Assembly: GCA_902773835.1 (NCBI GenBank)
Contig: CACYFZ010000001.1
Coordinates: 124,001-188,000, forward strand
Reading direction: 5' to 3'
Length of the DNA stretch: 64,000 nt
Source of the DNA: an uncultured Eubacteriales bacterium
Lineage (GTDB): Bacteria > Bacillota > Clostridia > Peptostreptococcales > Anaerovoracaceae
Shown piece after piece: positions 1 through 8,602 of this stretch. The position numbers and the translations under genes are program-made. Within the stretch, counting starts at the first letter, position 1. Every line of letters begins with the position of its first letter. Below the pieces are notes generated by a model. It saw nothing but the letters and a program-made list of their open reading frames with translations. It had not been told where the DNA came from and did not search any database.

Positions 1-761
1 ATCTCTGACTTCGTCTTTACTTTGTCATCGTTAATCTCTGCAAAAGCTCTGGGTTTTTCTTTTACTTCTTCTCCGCCTTCTGAAGAAGATGCATTATCAT
101 GGACCATAGGTTTGAGAGATTTGATCGTTCCGTAGATTTCGGAACCTTCTTCAGTCCTGAGTCCGGCTATGATATTCCCTGCGCCGTTGTATATATCACC
201 TACAGCATTTACGGCAACTATGGCACCTACTTGAAGCTTATCATCCGCACAGGCAAATGTTCCGAGACCGGTCTTCATCGCTCTGTTCATACCATGGAGT
301 TTTCCTACGCTTGCACCGGTGCCTGCGCCGGAATTTCCGTTTGAGAACAGATTCTCATATGCATTTCTGCATGCCTGCCTTCCCATATCTTTATCAGGAT
401 AAGACTTAGAGTCTCCCACGGCCAAATCGAAAAGTGAAGCTCCGCATACAATCGGGACGCATATATCTCCAAGCTTAAAGCCCACTCCTCTTTCCGAAAG
501 CTCGTTCATAACACCGCATGCGGACTCAAGTCCGAAAGCAGAACCGCCGCTTAAGACAACGGCATTAACGGCATCCACGGTGTTCTCGGATCTTAAAAGA
601 TCTGTTTCTCTGGTTGCCGGAGCGCCGCCCCTTACATCAACACCGCCGACAGCACCGTCTTCACAAATAATGACGGTACATCCGGTTCCTTTTTCCGTAT
701 TCTCGGCGTTCCCCAGTTTAAAACCGTCGATTTCAGATACATTGATTTTGCGAATCTTCAT
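1..761 (-). CDS. P1-family (DmpA/NylC-like) peptidase, C-terminus cut off
   Basis: Partial gene running off the left edge; 253 codons are visible from an ATG at 759-761. The protein starts MKIRKINVSEIDGFKLG and carries the block GGVDVRGGAPATRETDLLR (about residues 40-58), then VLSGGSAFGLESACGV, GVGFKLGDICVPIV and a NAYENLFSNGNSGAGTGASVGK region. These are hallmarks of the P1/DmpA aminopeptidase-like family of self-cleaving N-terminal-nucleophile hydrolases, which includes NylC and EstB-like members. The last visible stretch (about residues 205-253) is charged and low in complexity, probably the linker before the small subunit. The Asn-Thr/Ser self-cleavage site that would create the catalytic nucleophile lies outside the window, so activity cannot be judged. 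The substrate is unknown. The probable 6S RNA lies just upstream on the same strand. Confidence 0.85.
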   Translation of the reverse strand, partial: MKIRKINVSEIDGFKLGNAENTEKGTGCTVIICEDGAVGGVDVRGGAPATRETDLLRSENTVDAVNAVVLSGGSAFGLESACGVMNELSERGVGFKLGDICVPIVCGASLFDLAVGDSKSYPDKDMGRQACRNAYENLFSNGNSGAGTGASVGKLHGMNRAMKTGLGTFACADDKLQVGAIVAVNAVGDIYNGAGNIIAGLRTEEGSEIYGTIKSLKPMVHDNASSSEGGEEVKEKPRAFAEINDDKVKTKSE

Positions 762-804
762 GTTAATACCTTCCGACTAAATAATAAAACTCTGTTTAAC
801 AAAA

Positions 805-972
805 ATTCCCGGGATACCGTTAAGCCTTTAATTGACGCCCTATCGTTTAGATAAGGTGGGTACTTCCTAAGCATGGCCTCTGTAGTCCCTTCGAAGGGGC
901 TTTACATAACGCTTCCGCATCGGAATCCCTTTTAAGAAGTGTAGGTTCAATTAAGAAGACTTTTACGTATAT
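805..972 (-). ncRNA. ssrS: Probable 6S RNA
   Basis: A gene-free stretch of about 170 bases folds on the minus strand like 6S RNA, the regulator that binds sigma70-RNA polymerase as a promoter mimic. A closing stem pairs TTAATTGA (947-954) with TCAATTAA (828-835) and is extended by AAGTC/GGCTT (958-962 with 822-826). A large asymmetric central bubble follows, with a small 7-bp hairpin CCTTATC/GATAGGG on its 3' side, which is typical of 6S RNA. A terminal arm starts with ACTTCTTAA/TTAGGAAGT and ends in CCCTTCGAAGGG. The ends are estimated from the outermost pairing. It starts about 17 bases after the yebC stop. The assignment rests on structure and general resemblance, not on a model search. 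Confidence 0.65.
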
Positions 973-988
973 TCCAGGAATTCAATAG

Positions 989-1708
989 CTACTCCAGTTC
1001 AAGGTCGCAATTATAGTAAACCTTCTGAACATCATCATTTTCTTCGAGCGAGTTTATTAGCTTAGTGAGAGCTTTAATTGTATCCTCCCCCTCAACTTTT
1101 GCTTCCATTGACGGAATCTGCTCTATCTCGGCTTCGAAGATTTCATATCCGGCATCTTTTACTGCCTGATGCACTTCGTTGAATGCAGCAGGCTCTGTCC
1201 TGATTTCAAAATTATCATCATTGACTATCATGTCCTCAGCACCGGCTTCAAGTGCCGTCATCATTACTTCGTCTTCATCAAGACCCTCTGAGTCGATGAT
1301 GATAACGCCTTTGCGTGAGAACATATATGATACACAACCCGGTGTTCCGAGGTTTCCGCCGCTCTTATCGAATACCGATCTTACGAAAGCGGCTGTTCTG
1401 TTCTTATTATCTGTAAGAGCTTCAACAATTACCGCTACGCCGCTAGGGCCGTATCCTTCGAATTGAAGTTCTTCGTATGACTCTCCACCGAGCTCTCCCG
1501 TACCCTTTTTAATGGCTCTGTTGATATTATCGTTAGGCATTCCTATTGCCTTGGCTTTATCGATGGCCACTCTGAGTGAAGGGTTGAACTCAGGGTCTCC
1601 GCCGCCTTTGGCTGCTACGATAATCTGTCTTGAATACTTAGTGAACATCGCAGCTCTTTTAGAGTCCTGAGCTGATTTTCTGTTTGCAATTGTTCCATGT
1701 CTGCCCAA
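989..1708 (-). CDS. yebC: YebC/PmpR-family protein (translation/transcription regulator)
   Basis: A 239-residue TACO1/YebC-family protein. Members are reported to relieve ribosome stalling at difficult motifs such as polyproline, and were earlier described as DNA-binding regulators. The family N-terminus GRHGTIANRK is followed by the FTKYSRQI and AKAIGMPNDNINRAIKKG blocks; length is normal for the family (about 240). The TTG at 1706-1708 is preferred over an in-frame GTG at 1717. The GTG lies inside the ribosome binding site AGGAGGTG, whereas the TTG sits 8 bases after AGGAGG and gives the expected start M-G-R-H-G-T-I. The probable 6S RNA gene follows directly. Family assignment is secure; the cellular role is taken from homologues. 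Confidence 0.95.
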   Translation of the reverse strand: MGRHGTIANRKSAQDSKRAAMFTKYSRQIIVAAKGGGDPEFNPSLRVAIDKAKAIGMPNDNINRAIKKGTGELGGESYEELQFEGYGPSGVAVIVEALTDNKNRTAAFVRSVFDKSGGNLGTPGCVSYMFSRKGVIIIDSEGLDEDEVMMTALEAGAEDMIVNDDNFEIRTEPAAFNEVHQAVKDAGYEIFEAEIEQIPSMEAKVEGEDTIKALTKLINSLEENDDVQKVYYNCDLELE

Positions 1709-1769
1709 GGGAGACACCTCCTTATATCATTGATTGTCTTATTTGTTTACAATTGTACACCCGAAGCCA

Positions 1770-4700
1770 TTAATCTTCAAGATTCTTAAACGCCGTGGAC
1801 ATCATAAGCTTGATACGATTGAGCTGATTTACGCTTGATGCGCCCGGATCGTAGTCTATTGCAACGATGTTGGCTTTTTCATCATATTGTCTGAGGGCTT
1901 TAAGCATTCCTTTACCCGCTACGTGGTTTGGCAGGCAGGCAAAAGGCTGAAGGCAAAGAATGTTTTTAACTCCGTCGTCAATAAGATCTACCATTTCACC
2001 TGTAAGCAGCCAACCTTCTCCGCACTGGTTTCCTACCGAAATGAATCTCTCGGCGTTTTCAGCAGTTTCTTCTATATGATGGTCAGGAGTAAAGCGTTTG
2101 CTCTTCTCGCAGGCTGCTCTTACATACTTTCTGTAATACTCAACGAATGCAATCGCGGCCTTGTTAATAACCATATCTTTATAAGTTCCCGAAAGATTGG
2201 AATAATTATAGATCTTATTCAGGAATGTGTACTCGAAGAAATCGACAAATGAAGGAACTACGGCCTCTCCGCCCTCTTCTTCGATAATGCTTACCAGGTT
2301 GTTATTGGCATTCGGATGATACTTAACAAGAATCTCACCTACGATACCGACCTTAGGTTTAACCATGTCCTCGTGAATAGGAATGCTGTCAAAGTCCTTA
2401 ACAATGGCATGTACATTACCTATGAACTCGGCTTTGTTCAGATTCAGTGAATTGGAAACTATTTTATCGAACCACGAATTCATTACGGCTTCCGCAGTTC
2501 CCTTTTCCTTTTCATACGGTCTTACTCTATACAGACATTTCATCATGAGGTCACCGTATAGAGCAGCCATAAGCATCTGTCTGAGCAGAGTTAAAGTAAG
2601 CTTGAAGCCCGGATTCTTTTCGAGACCTACCATGTTAAATGATATAACCGGGACCTGCTCCATACCCAGGTCTTTCAATGCCTTTCTCAAAAGTGCGACA
2701 TAATTGCTGGCTCTGCATCCGCCTCCGGTCTGAGACATGAATACTGCCGTTTTCTGAAGGTCGTATTCCCCTGACTTAAGAGCATATATAATCTGACCCA
2801 GTGTTACTATTGTCGGATAGCAAGCGTCATTATTAACGTATCTGAGGCCTTCTTCTTCTGATTCTTTCGTGACTGCAGGAAGAAGAACGGCATTGTATCC
2901 GACCTCTTGGAATATCGGCTCAAAGTATTGGAAATGAATCGGTGACATCTGCGGCACTAAAAGTGTATATCCGTCTATTCTCATGCGTTTTGTAAATTTC
3001 TTACGCACATAAGGAACGTTAAGTCTTCTGGATTTAGTTCCGAGTTTTTCCCGCTCGTCCAAAGCTGCTTTAAGAGATCTGATTCTTATCTTAGCAGCAC
3101 CAAGGTTTGCTCCCTCGTCAATTTTAAGAACTGTGTACAGCTTATTATTCATTCCGAGGAGCTCATCCACTTCATCGGTAGTAACCGCATCGAGACCGCA
3201 GCCGAATGAGTTGAGCTGAATAACTTCAACGTCATCATGACGGCCTGCATATATAGCAGCTTTATACAGTCTGGAGTGGTATACCCATTGATCAAGTATT
3301 CTGATAGGACGCGCGGCGCTTACCTTCCAGCTTACGGAATCCTCAGAGAGAACCACCATATCCTGCTGTGTTATGAGCTCATCTATACCGTGATTAATTT
3401 CGGGATCCAGATGATAAGGTCTTCCGGAAAGAATAATGCCCTTCTTTCCGTGTTTTCTCATATATTTAAGCGCGGCATCACCTGCCTCGGCAACTTTCTT
3501 TTTATAGACTCTCTGAGCATTTCTTCCTGCATCCAGAGCATGGTAAATCTCGAGGATATCCGTACCGATTCCGTAAAGAGTGTATTTACGCTTATCTTCT
3601 CCGAGGTGATAGCTTTCTATGATATTCTCAGTGCTTGCTATATCTACCTGTCTTGAACCGGAGAAGAATTTGGTCATCTCCATGACAAATCTATCATCAT
3701 TATCGTAAGGAACGAAGGGATGATAAAACTCAACGTCATTTTCAAAGAAGTAATCGGCCATATTCTTATCGATTACTTCAGGATACGTCGCTACAACCGG
3801 ACAGTTGTAGTGGTTTGGTGCACTCTTATCTTCAACTGCTTCGTAATTTATGGAAGGATAGAAAATCCTCTTAATCCCGTTTTCAACGAGCCATTTGATA
3901 TGTCCGTGAACAACCTTGGCAGGATAACAAGCGGTATCGGAAGAAATGGTGTCCATACCGTTTTGATACATATCCTTATCCGTCGGAGGGCTAAGGACAA
4001 CTCTGAAGCCAAGCTTAGAGAAAAATGCGTGCCAGAAAGGATAATTCTCATACATATTGAGAACTCTAGGAATACCGATAACGCCCCTCTTAGCCTCTTC
4101 TTCCGACAAAGAAGGCCTGTCAAAGAGAAGTTTGGTCTTTGTTTTATAAAGATTCGGAAGATCGGACTTTTCAGTGCTGACTCCCGCACCCTTTTCACAC
4201 CTGTTACCGGTAATGAATCTGCTTCCGTCGGCAAACTTGGAAATAGTGAGCAGGCAATTATTACCGCATCTTCCGCAGCGAGCGTTGGAAGTCTCAACGT
4301 TAAAACTATCTACTTCATCAAGGCCGAGAACCGAAGACACTTCACCTTCTTCGTATCCTTCGCAGGCTATAATAGCGCAGCCGTAAGCTCCCATAAGACC
4401 GGAAATATCGGGCCTTACGACATGCTTTTCAAGAATGATTTCGATTGCTCTCAGTACGGCTTCATTCAGGAATGTGCCGCCTTGAACTACTACATTAGGG
4501 CCTGTTTCCTCAGAGTTTCTGAGTTTTATAACTTTATAAAGCGCATTCTTAATTACCGAATATGAAAGACCGGCGGAAATATCCGCAACTGAAGAGCCTT
4601 CCTTCTGCGCTTGCTTAACCTTTGAATTCATAAATACGGTACATCTCGTGCCGAGATCTACAGGTCTCAGAGATTTCAGGGCCTCATCGGCGAACTCGGG

Positions 4701-6086
4701 TACCGTCATGTTTACGGATTTGGCATATGTTTCAATAAATGATCCGCAGCCGGAAGAACAGGCCTCGTTAAGCATAATGCTGCTTATGGCACCGTCGTTA
4801 ATCTGCATACATTTCATATCCTGGCCGCCTATGTCCAGGATAAATGAAACATCCGGCATAAATTGACGGGCACCTTTATAGTGAGCCATGGTCTCTATCT
4901 CTCCGGCATCTATCTTATACGCAGCCTGGACAAGACCTTCACCGTAGCCGGTAACAACGGATTTTCCTATATATGCGTTATCGGGTAGTTTGGAATAGAT
5001 TTCCTTAAGAACCGTCCTGACAACTTCCAAAGGATCTCCGTCATTATTGCTGTAGTGTTCATATATCAGTTCTTTATTCCTGTTAATCAGGGCCACTTTG
5101 GTAGTTGTGGAACCTGCATCAATTCCGAGGAATACAGGGCCTTCTGCTGAAGCAATATCACTCCTTACTATGCAGGCCTTGGAATGTCTGTCGCGGAATT
5201 CTTTAAGAGCCTCATCGCTTTCGAATAAAGGCTTCAGATATTTGGTATCGGATACCTCTTCAGCATCCGCATTTTCAAGCTTGTCGACGATATATTCAAG
5301 ATCAAGTGGCTTCTCTCCCGCTGCCAAGTACGCGGCACCGATGGCTACGAAGAACTTAGCATTCTCGGGAAAGAGAACTTGCTTTTCATCAAGATTTAAA
5401 GTTTCAACAAATCTTTTTCTGAGTTCGGAAAGATACTCCAAAGGACCTCCGAGGAAAGCAACGTTTCCGCGAATCGGATGTCCGCAGGCAAGTCCCGAAA
5501 TCATCTGATTTACAACTGCCTGGAATATTGAAGCTGCAATGTCTTCAGTCCTGGCACCGTCATTGATAAGAGGCTGTATATCTGTCTTTGCGAACACACC
5601 GCATCTGGATGCTATAGGATAAATAATCTTGTAGTCTTTTGCTGCTTCATTAAGACCGGATGCGTCTGTATTCAGGAGGACGGCCATCTGATCTATAAAA
5701 GCACCGGTACCGCCTGCGCAGGTACCGTTCATTCTCTGCTCAACGGTAGAGCCGTAGAATGTAATCTTAGCATCTTCGCCGCCGAGCTCTATAGCAACAT
5801 CGGTTTGAGGAATGATTTCCTCAACAGCCTTACTGCAGGCTATTACTTCCTGTTCGAATTTGATTCCTATTAAATCGGCCAATGAAAGACCGCCGGAGCC
5901 CGTGATTACAGACTGAACTGAAATATTTCCCATTTCAGCCTTAAGGTTTTTAAGCATATCTCCGGCTTTTTCGAAAACGCTGGACATATGTCTTTCGTAT
6001 TTCGAATAAACTATTTTGTTCTTTTCATCGAGAAGTACAAGCTTTACCGTAGTACTTCCGACATCAATACCTAATCTCAAATTCAT
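1770..6086 (-). CDS. Giant 2-hydroxyacyl-CoA dehydratase activase-like protein (two ASKHA domains + DUF2229 + HgdB-like part)
   Basis: A 1438-residue protein with two consecutive BadF/BadG/HgdC-type ATPase domains. The first (about 1-260) begins GIDVGSTTVKLVLLDE, the second (about 318-580) GIDAGSTTTKVALINR. In HgdC-type activases two cysteines per monomer bind a [4Fe-4S] cluster that injects a high-energy electron into the dehydratase. Both domains here keep a matching pair: C123 in GTCAGGTGAF and C162 in ASRCGVF; C443 in NEACSSGCG and C482 in GTRCTVF. A cysteine cluster (C604, C607, C611, C630) follows, then a DUF2229 region from about 667 (GVIGIPRVLNMYENYPFW), and a C-terminal HgdB-like region with cysteines at NNDACYPT and TGGGCRAS. 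Fused proteins of about 1400 residues are widespread in Clostridia, but their substrate is unknown. No hydroxyacyl-CoA dehydratase subunits are nearby. RNase P RNA lies just upstream. Confidence 0.9.
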   Translation of the reverse strand: MNLRLGIDVGSTTVKLVLLDEKNKIVYSKYERHMSSVFEKAGDMLKNLKAEMGNISVQSVITGSGGLSLADLIGIKFEQEVIACSKAVEEIIPQTDVAIELGGEDAKITFYGSTVEQRMNGTCAGGTGAFIDQMAVLLNTDASGLNEAAKDYKIIYPIASRCGVFAKTDIQPLINDGARTEDIAASIFQAVVNQMISGLACGHPIRGNVAFLGGPLEYLSELRKRFVETLNLDEKQVLFPENAKFFVAIGAAYLAAGEKPLDLEYIVDKLENADAEEVSDTKYLKPLFESDEALKEFRDRHSKACIVRSDIASAEGPVFLGIDAGSTTTKVALINRNKELIYEHYSNNDGDPLEVVRTVLKEIYSKLPDNAYIGKSVVTGYGEGLVQAAYKIDAGEIETMAHYKGARQFMPDVSFILDIGGQDMKCMQINDGAISSIMLNEACSSGCGSFIETYAKSVNMTVPEFADEALKSLRPVDLGTRCTVFMNSKVKQAQKEGSSVADISAGLSYSVIKNALYKVIKLRNSEETGPNVVVQGGTFLNEAVLRAIEIILEKHVVRPDISGLMGAYGCAIIACEGYEEGEVSSVLGLDEVDSFNVETSNARCGRCGNNCLLTISKFADGSRFITGNRCEKGAGVSTEKSDLPNLYKTKTKLLFDRPSLSEEEAKRGVIGIPRVLNMYENYPFWHAFFSKLGFRVVLSPPTDKDMYQNGMDTISSDTACYPAKVVHGHIKWLVENGIKRIFYPSINYEAVEDKSAPNHYNCPVVATYPEVIDKNMADYFFENDVEFYHPFVPYDNDDRFVMEMTKFFSGSRQVDIASTENIIESYHLGEDKRKYTLYGIGTDILEIYHALDAGRNAQRVYKKKVAEAGDAALKYMRKHGKKGIILSGRPYHLDPEINHGIDELITQQDMVVLSEDSVSWKVSAARPIRILDQWVYHSRLYKAAIYAGRHDDVEVIQLNSFGCGLDAVTTDEVDELLGMNNKLYTVLKIDEGANLGAAKIRIRSLKAALDEREKLGTKSRRLNVPYVRKKFTKRMRIDGYTLLVPQMSPIHFQYFEPIFQEVGYNAVLLPAVTKESEEEGLRYVNNDACYPTIVTLGQIIYALKSGEYDLQKTAVFMSQTGGGCRASNYVALLRKALKDLGMEQVPVISFNMVGLEKNPGFKLTLTLLRQMLMAALYGDLMMKCLYRVRPYEKEKGTAEAVMNSWFDKIVSNSLNLNKAEFIGNVHAIVKDFDSIPIHEDMVKPKVGIVGEILVKYHPNANNNLVSIIEEEGGEAVVPSFVDFFEYTFLNKIYNYSNLSGTYKDMVINKAAIAFVEYYRKYVRAACEKSKRFTPDHHIEETAENAERFISVGNQCGEGWLLTGEMVDLIDDGVKNILCLQPFACLPNHVAGKGMLKALRQYDEKANIVAIDYDPGASSVNQLNRIKLMMSTAFKNLED

Positions 6087-6107
6087 ATACTTTACCTTAA
6101 TTAAGTT

Positions 6108-6450
6108 AATCGGGCAGACCGTAAGCCGGGTTCTGTATCAGACGATCATCCATCTAGCACTTAAGTTGCCTTAAGCGTCATGCGACTTACCTGCGGGCGG
6201 GTACGGGCCGCACCACCAAACGCCCTTCTTAGTCTTGCTCCGGATGGGGTTTACACGGCCGTTATGTCTCCATAACGCCGGTGAGCTCTTACCTCACCAT
6301 TTCAACCTTACCACGGCATTACCCGTTTCGGCGGTATGTTTCTGTTGCACTTTCCCTACAGTTACCTGCGGCGGACGTTATCCGTCATCCTTGCCCTGCG
6401 GAGCCCGGACTTTCCTCATGCATAGCACGCGATCGCCAGGTCTACCCGAA
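6108..6450 (-). ncRNA. rnpB: RNase P RNA
   Basis: The catalytic RNA of ribonuclease P, which matures the 5' ends of tRNAs. The 11-bp P1 helix is perfect apart from one G-U: TCGGGTAGACC at the 5' end (6439-6449) pairs with GGTCTGCCCGA at the 3' end (6110-6120). Conserved landmarks are GAGGAAAGTCCGGGCTCC near the 5' end, AGGGTGCAA-like GGGAAAGTGCAACAGAAA, CCGCCGAAACGGGTAA, the GGTAAGGGTGAAA-like GGTAAGGTTGAAA, and the universal ACAGAACCCGGCTTACGGTC close to the 3' end. Length (about 343) fits the common bacterial A type. Mature ends are taken from P1 and may be off by a few bases. Confidence 0.97.
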
Positions 6451-6461
6451 AACACTCATAA

Positions 6462-6489
6462 ATTATAGTATTTATAATAAATATTTCAA
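6462..6489 (-). promoter_or_regulatory. Promoter of rnpB
   Basis: On the minus strand TTGAAA (6484-6489), a 16-base spacer and a perfect TATAAT (6462-6467) lie just upstream of the RNase P RNA. The expected start, about 7 bases after the -10 box, places the transcript start near 6455, a few bases before the P1 helix. Confidence 0.75.
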
Positions 6490-6541
6490 TGAAAATTCGA
6501 TGAATTATATATCGAAAGATAAGTGGCTTTATGTGCGTCGG

Positions 6542-7264
6542 TCACATTTCATTTGTATTTATTCTAATTAGCAGTTCTCTAAGATAAGTAATATCGGATT
6601 CTAATCTGTTCATTAAGTCGGAATCTTTACTGCCGGAAGCCCTCATATTGCACAGCTGCTCTTTTATACTTCCGATTTTCCATCCTATTCTTTTGGCGGC
6701 AAGCTCAGCTGCCGACTCAATCATTAGCTCAGGGTACTTCCACCTGATATCATTCTGCGGATATGCTGCTTCTCTTTCTTCAATACCTGAAGGACTTGCG
6801 AGAATTATCTCACATTGGAATTTGCCTTCGGGAGCCAATGTGTCCTCGACAATATCCCACCCGTGAGTATACAGATAATGTCTTAGAAACCCGGAATGCT
6901 TTCTCGGCTGAAGTATAAGCTTTTTAAAACTTCGTGCCTTTTTAATATCCGAATCAATTATCTCGACAATGGTATATCCTCCGAGACCTGCAATTATAAC
7001 GTCATCCGCTTCTCCGGCATCAATGGTATTCAGACCGTCACCTAATCTGAAATCCGATTCATTAACATTCAATTCGCATATTCGAAAAGTCTCCTTAGCT
7101 TTTGAAAGAGAACCTTCGCTTATATCCGACATAATGGCCCTCGGAGATATGCCGTTTTTAATTAAAAGCATAGGGACGTATCCGTGATCCGTCCCTATGT
7201 CAGCAACTGTCTCTCCCGGCTGCACCATATCAGCTAATTTATGGATGCGTTTGCTCAACTTCAT
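6542..7264 (-). CDS. trmK: tRNA (adenine(22)-N1)-methyltransferase
   Basis: A 240-residue class I SAM-dependent methyltransferase of the TrmK family, which methylates N1 of A22 in tRNA. Motif I is seen as VADIGTDHGYVPMLL (about residues 20-34), followed by MSDISEGSLSKAK, which holds the acidic residue contacting SAM, and AGLGGYTIVEII, the TrmK counterpart of the catalytic motif (about 92-103). LILQPRKHSGFLRHYL is also typical. The C-terminal 60 residues are helical, as in the family. It stands 24 bases behind rpoD, a common Clostridia arrangement (dgt-dnaG-rpoD-trmK). The Nif3-like gene that often follows trmK is not here; RNase P RNA takes that place. Confidence 0.93.
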   Translation of the reverse strand: MKLSKRIHKLADMVQPGETVADIGTDHGYVPMLLIKNGISPRAIMSDISEGSLSKAKETFRICELNVNESDFRLGDGLNTIDAGEADDVIIAGLGGYTIVEIIDSDIKKARSFKKLILQPRKHSGFLRHYLYTHGWDIVEDTLAPEGKFQCEIILASPSGIEEREAAYPQNDIRWKYPELMIESAAELAAKRIGWKIGSIKEQLCNMRASGSKDSDLMNRLESDITYLRELLIRINTNEM

Positions 7265-7288
7265 AATAATAAATTATGGTAAATTTGT

Positions 7289-8602
7289 TTATTCGAGGTA
7301 ATCTTTTAGCTTTTTGCTGCGGCTCGGATGTCTTAGTTTTCTCAGAGCCTTAGCTTCAATCTGTCGAATACGTTCACGAGTAACGTTGAACTCCTTTCCG
7401 ACCTCTTCCAATGTGCGAGGACGTCCGTCATCAAGTCCGAATCTTAGAATAAGAACCTTCTTCTCTCTTTCGGAAAGAGTATCAAGTACTTCTCTGAGCT
7501 GTTTCTGAAGCATGGAATATGCAGCAGCATCCACAGGTGAAGGAATGTCTTCATCCGGAATGAAATCTCCGAGATGACTGTCTTCTTCCTCTCCGATAGG
7601 AGTCTCCAAAGATACAGGATCCTGGCTAATTTTCTTGATTTCACGGACTTTTTCTACAGTTATGCCCATTTCCTCGGCAATTTCTTCTGAGGTCGGCTCA
7701 CGGCCGTATTCCTGAAGGAGCTGACGCGAAATCCTGATAAGTTTGTTGATAGTCTCTACCATGTGCACAGGGATACGAATAGTTCTGGCCTGGTCTGCAA
7801 TAGATCTTGTAATGGCCTGACGAATCCACCATGTAGCATATGTGGAGAACTTGTATCCCTTGGTGTAATCGAATTTTTCAACAGCCTTGATAAGACCGAG
7901 GTTACCTTCCTGTATAAGGTCAAGGAAAGAAAGTCCTCTGTTCAGATATCTTCTGGCGATTGAAACTACGAGTCTTAAGTTACTCTCACAAAGCTTTTTC
8001 TTTGCTTCCTCATCACCCTGCTCTATTCTTATGGCGAGTTCTCTTTCTTCCTCAGCAGTAAGCAGAGGAACCTTACCGATTTCTTTGAAGTACATTCTTA
8101 CGGGATCGTCCGTAGGAATGTTTTTTGCGGTGTCGCTTACTTCAATTTCTCCGGTCGGCTTGATAACTACGCCGGTCTTCTTTTCATCTTCCTCATCGTT
8201 TATGAGGTCCTCGGCGTCCTCCATATCTTCCATATCCAGAAGATCTTCGTCATCTTCGTCTTCGTCTGCGCCTTCGAGCTGATTTTCCGTAGGTTCTCTG
8301 TTTTCAAGAATGCTTATGCCTTTGCTTTCGATAAGATCATAAATCTCCTCAAGGGTATCCTTGTCGGGATTGTTATCTTCGAGCATTGTATTAATCTCGG
8401 CATAAGTAATTTCGTTTCCGGTATTTTTAGCTGCTTCTATGATGCTTAGAGCCATTTCTTCAACTTTGATTAGTTCCTTTGCAGCTTTTGCATCTGTTTT
8501 TACTTTTTCTTTTGCCTTTTTAGTCGCCTCAGAAGGTTTTTTTCCTTTAGCTCTCTGAGGTTTCGGTCTTTCTCCCGGCTCTAACGGTTTTCTTCTAGCC
8601 AT
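7289..8602 (-). CDS. rpoD: RNA polymerase primary sigma factor (sigma70/SigA)
   Basis: A 437-residue housekeeping sigma factor. A lysine-rich N-terminal extension (about 1-45) is followed by a region 1.1-like helical domain (about 45-105) and a very acidic linker (about 108-150). The conserved core comes next: region 1.2 from [16 protein letters not shown], region 2 with [36 protein letters not shown] and [14 protein letters not shown] (promoter melting and -10 recognition), region 3 with EEIAEEMG, and region 4 with [20 protein letters not shown] (the -35 helix-turn-helix), ending KLKDYLE. The start overlaps the dnaG stop by 8 bases, indicating translational coupling in the macromolecular-synthesis operon. 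Confidence 0.97.
   Translation of the reverse strand: MARRKPLEPGERPKPQRAKGKKPSEATKKAKEKVKTDAKAAKELIKVEEMALSIIEAAKNTGNEITYAEINTMLEDNNPDKDTLEEIYDLIESKGISILENREPTENQLEGADEDEDDEDLLDMEDMEDAEDLINDEEDEKKTGVVIKPTGEIEVSDTAKNIPTDDPVRMYFKEIGKVPLLTAEEERELAIRIEQGDEEAKKKLCESNLRLVVSIARRYLNRGLSFLDLIQEGNLGLIKAVEKFDYTKGYKFSTYATWWIRQAITRSIADQARTIRIPVHMVETINKLIRISRQLLQEYGREPTSEEIAEEMGITVEKVREIKKISQDPVSLETPIGEEEDSHLGDFIPDEDIPSPVDAAAYSMLQKQLREVLDTLSEREKKVLILRFGLDDGRPRTLEEVGKEFNVTRERIRQIEAKALRKLRHPSRSKKLKDYLE

Noticed and set aside
6235..6571. Overlapping plus-strand reading frames
   Set aside because: They lie opposite the RNase P RNA, share no family features, and are explained by its high GC content.
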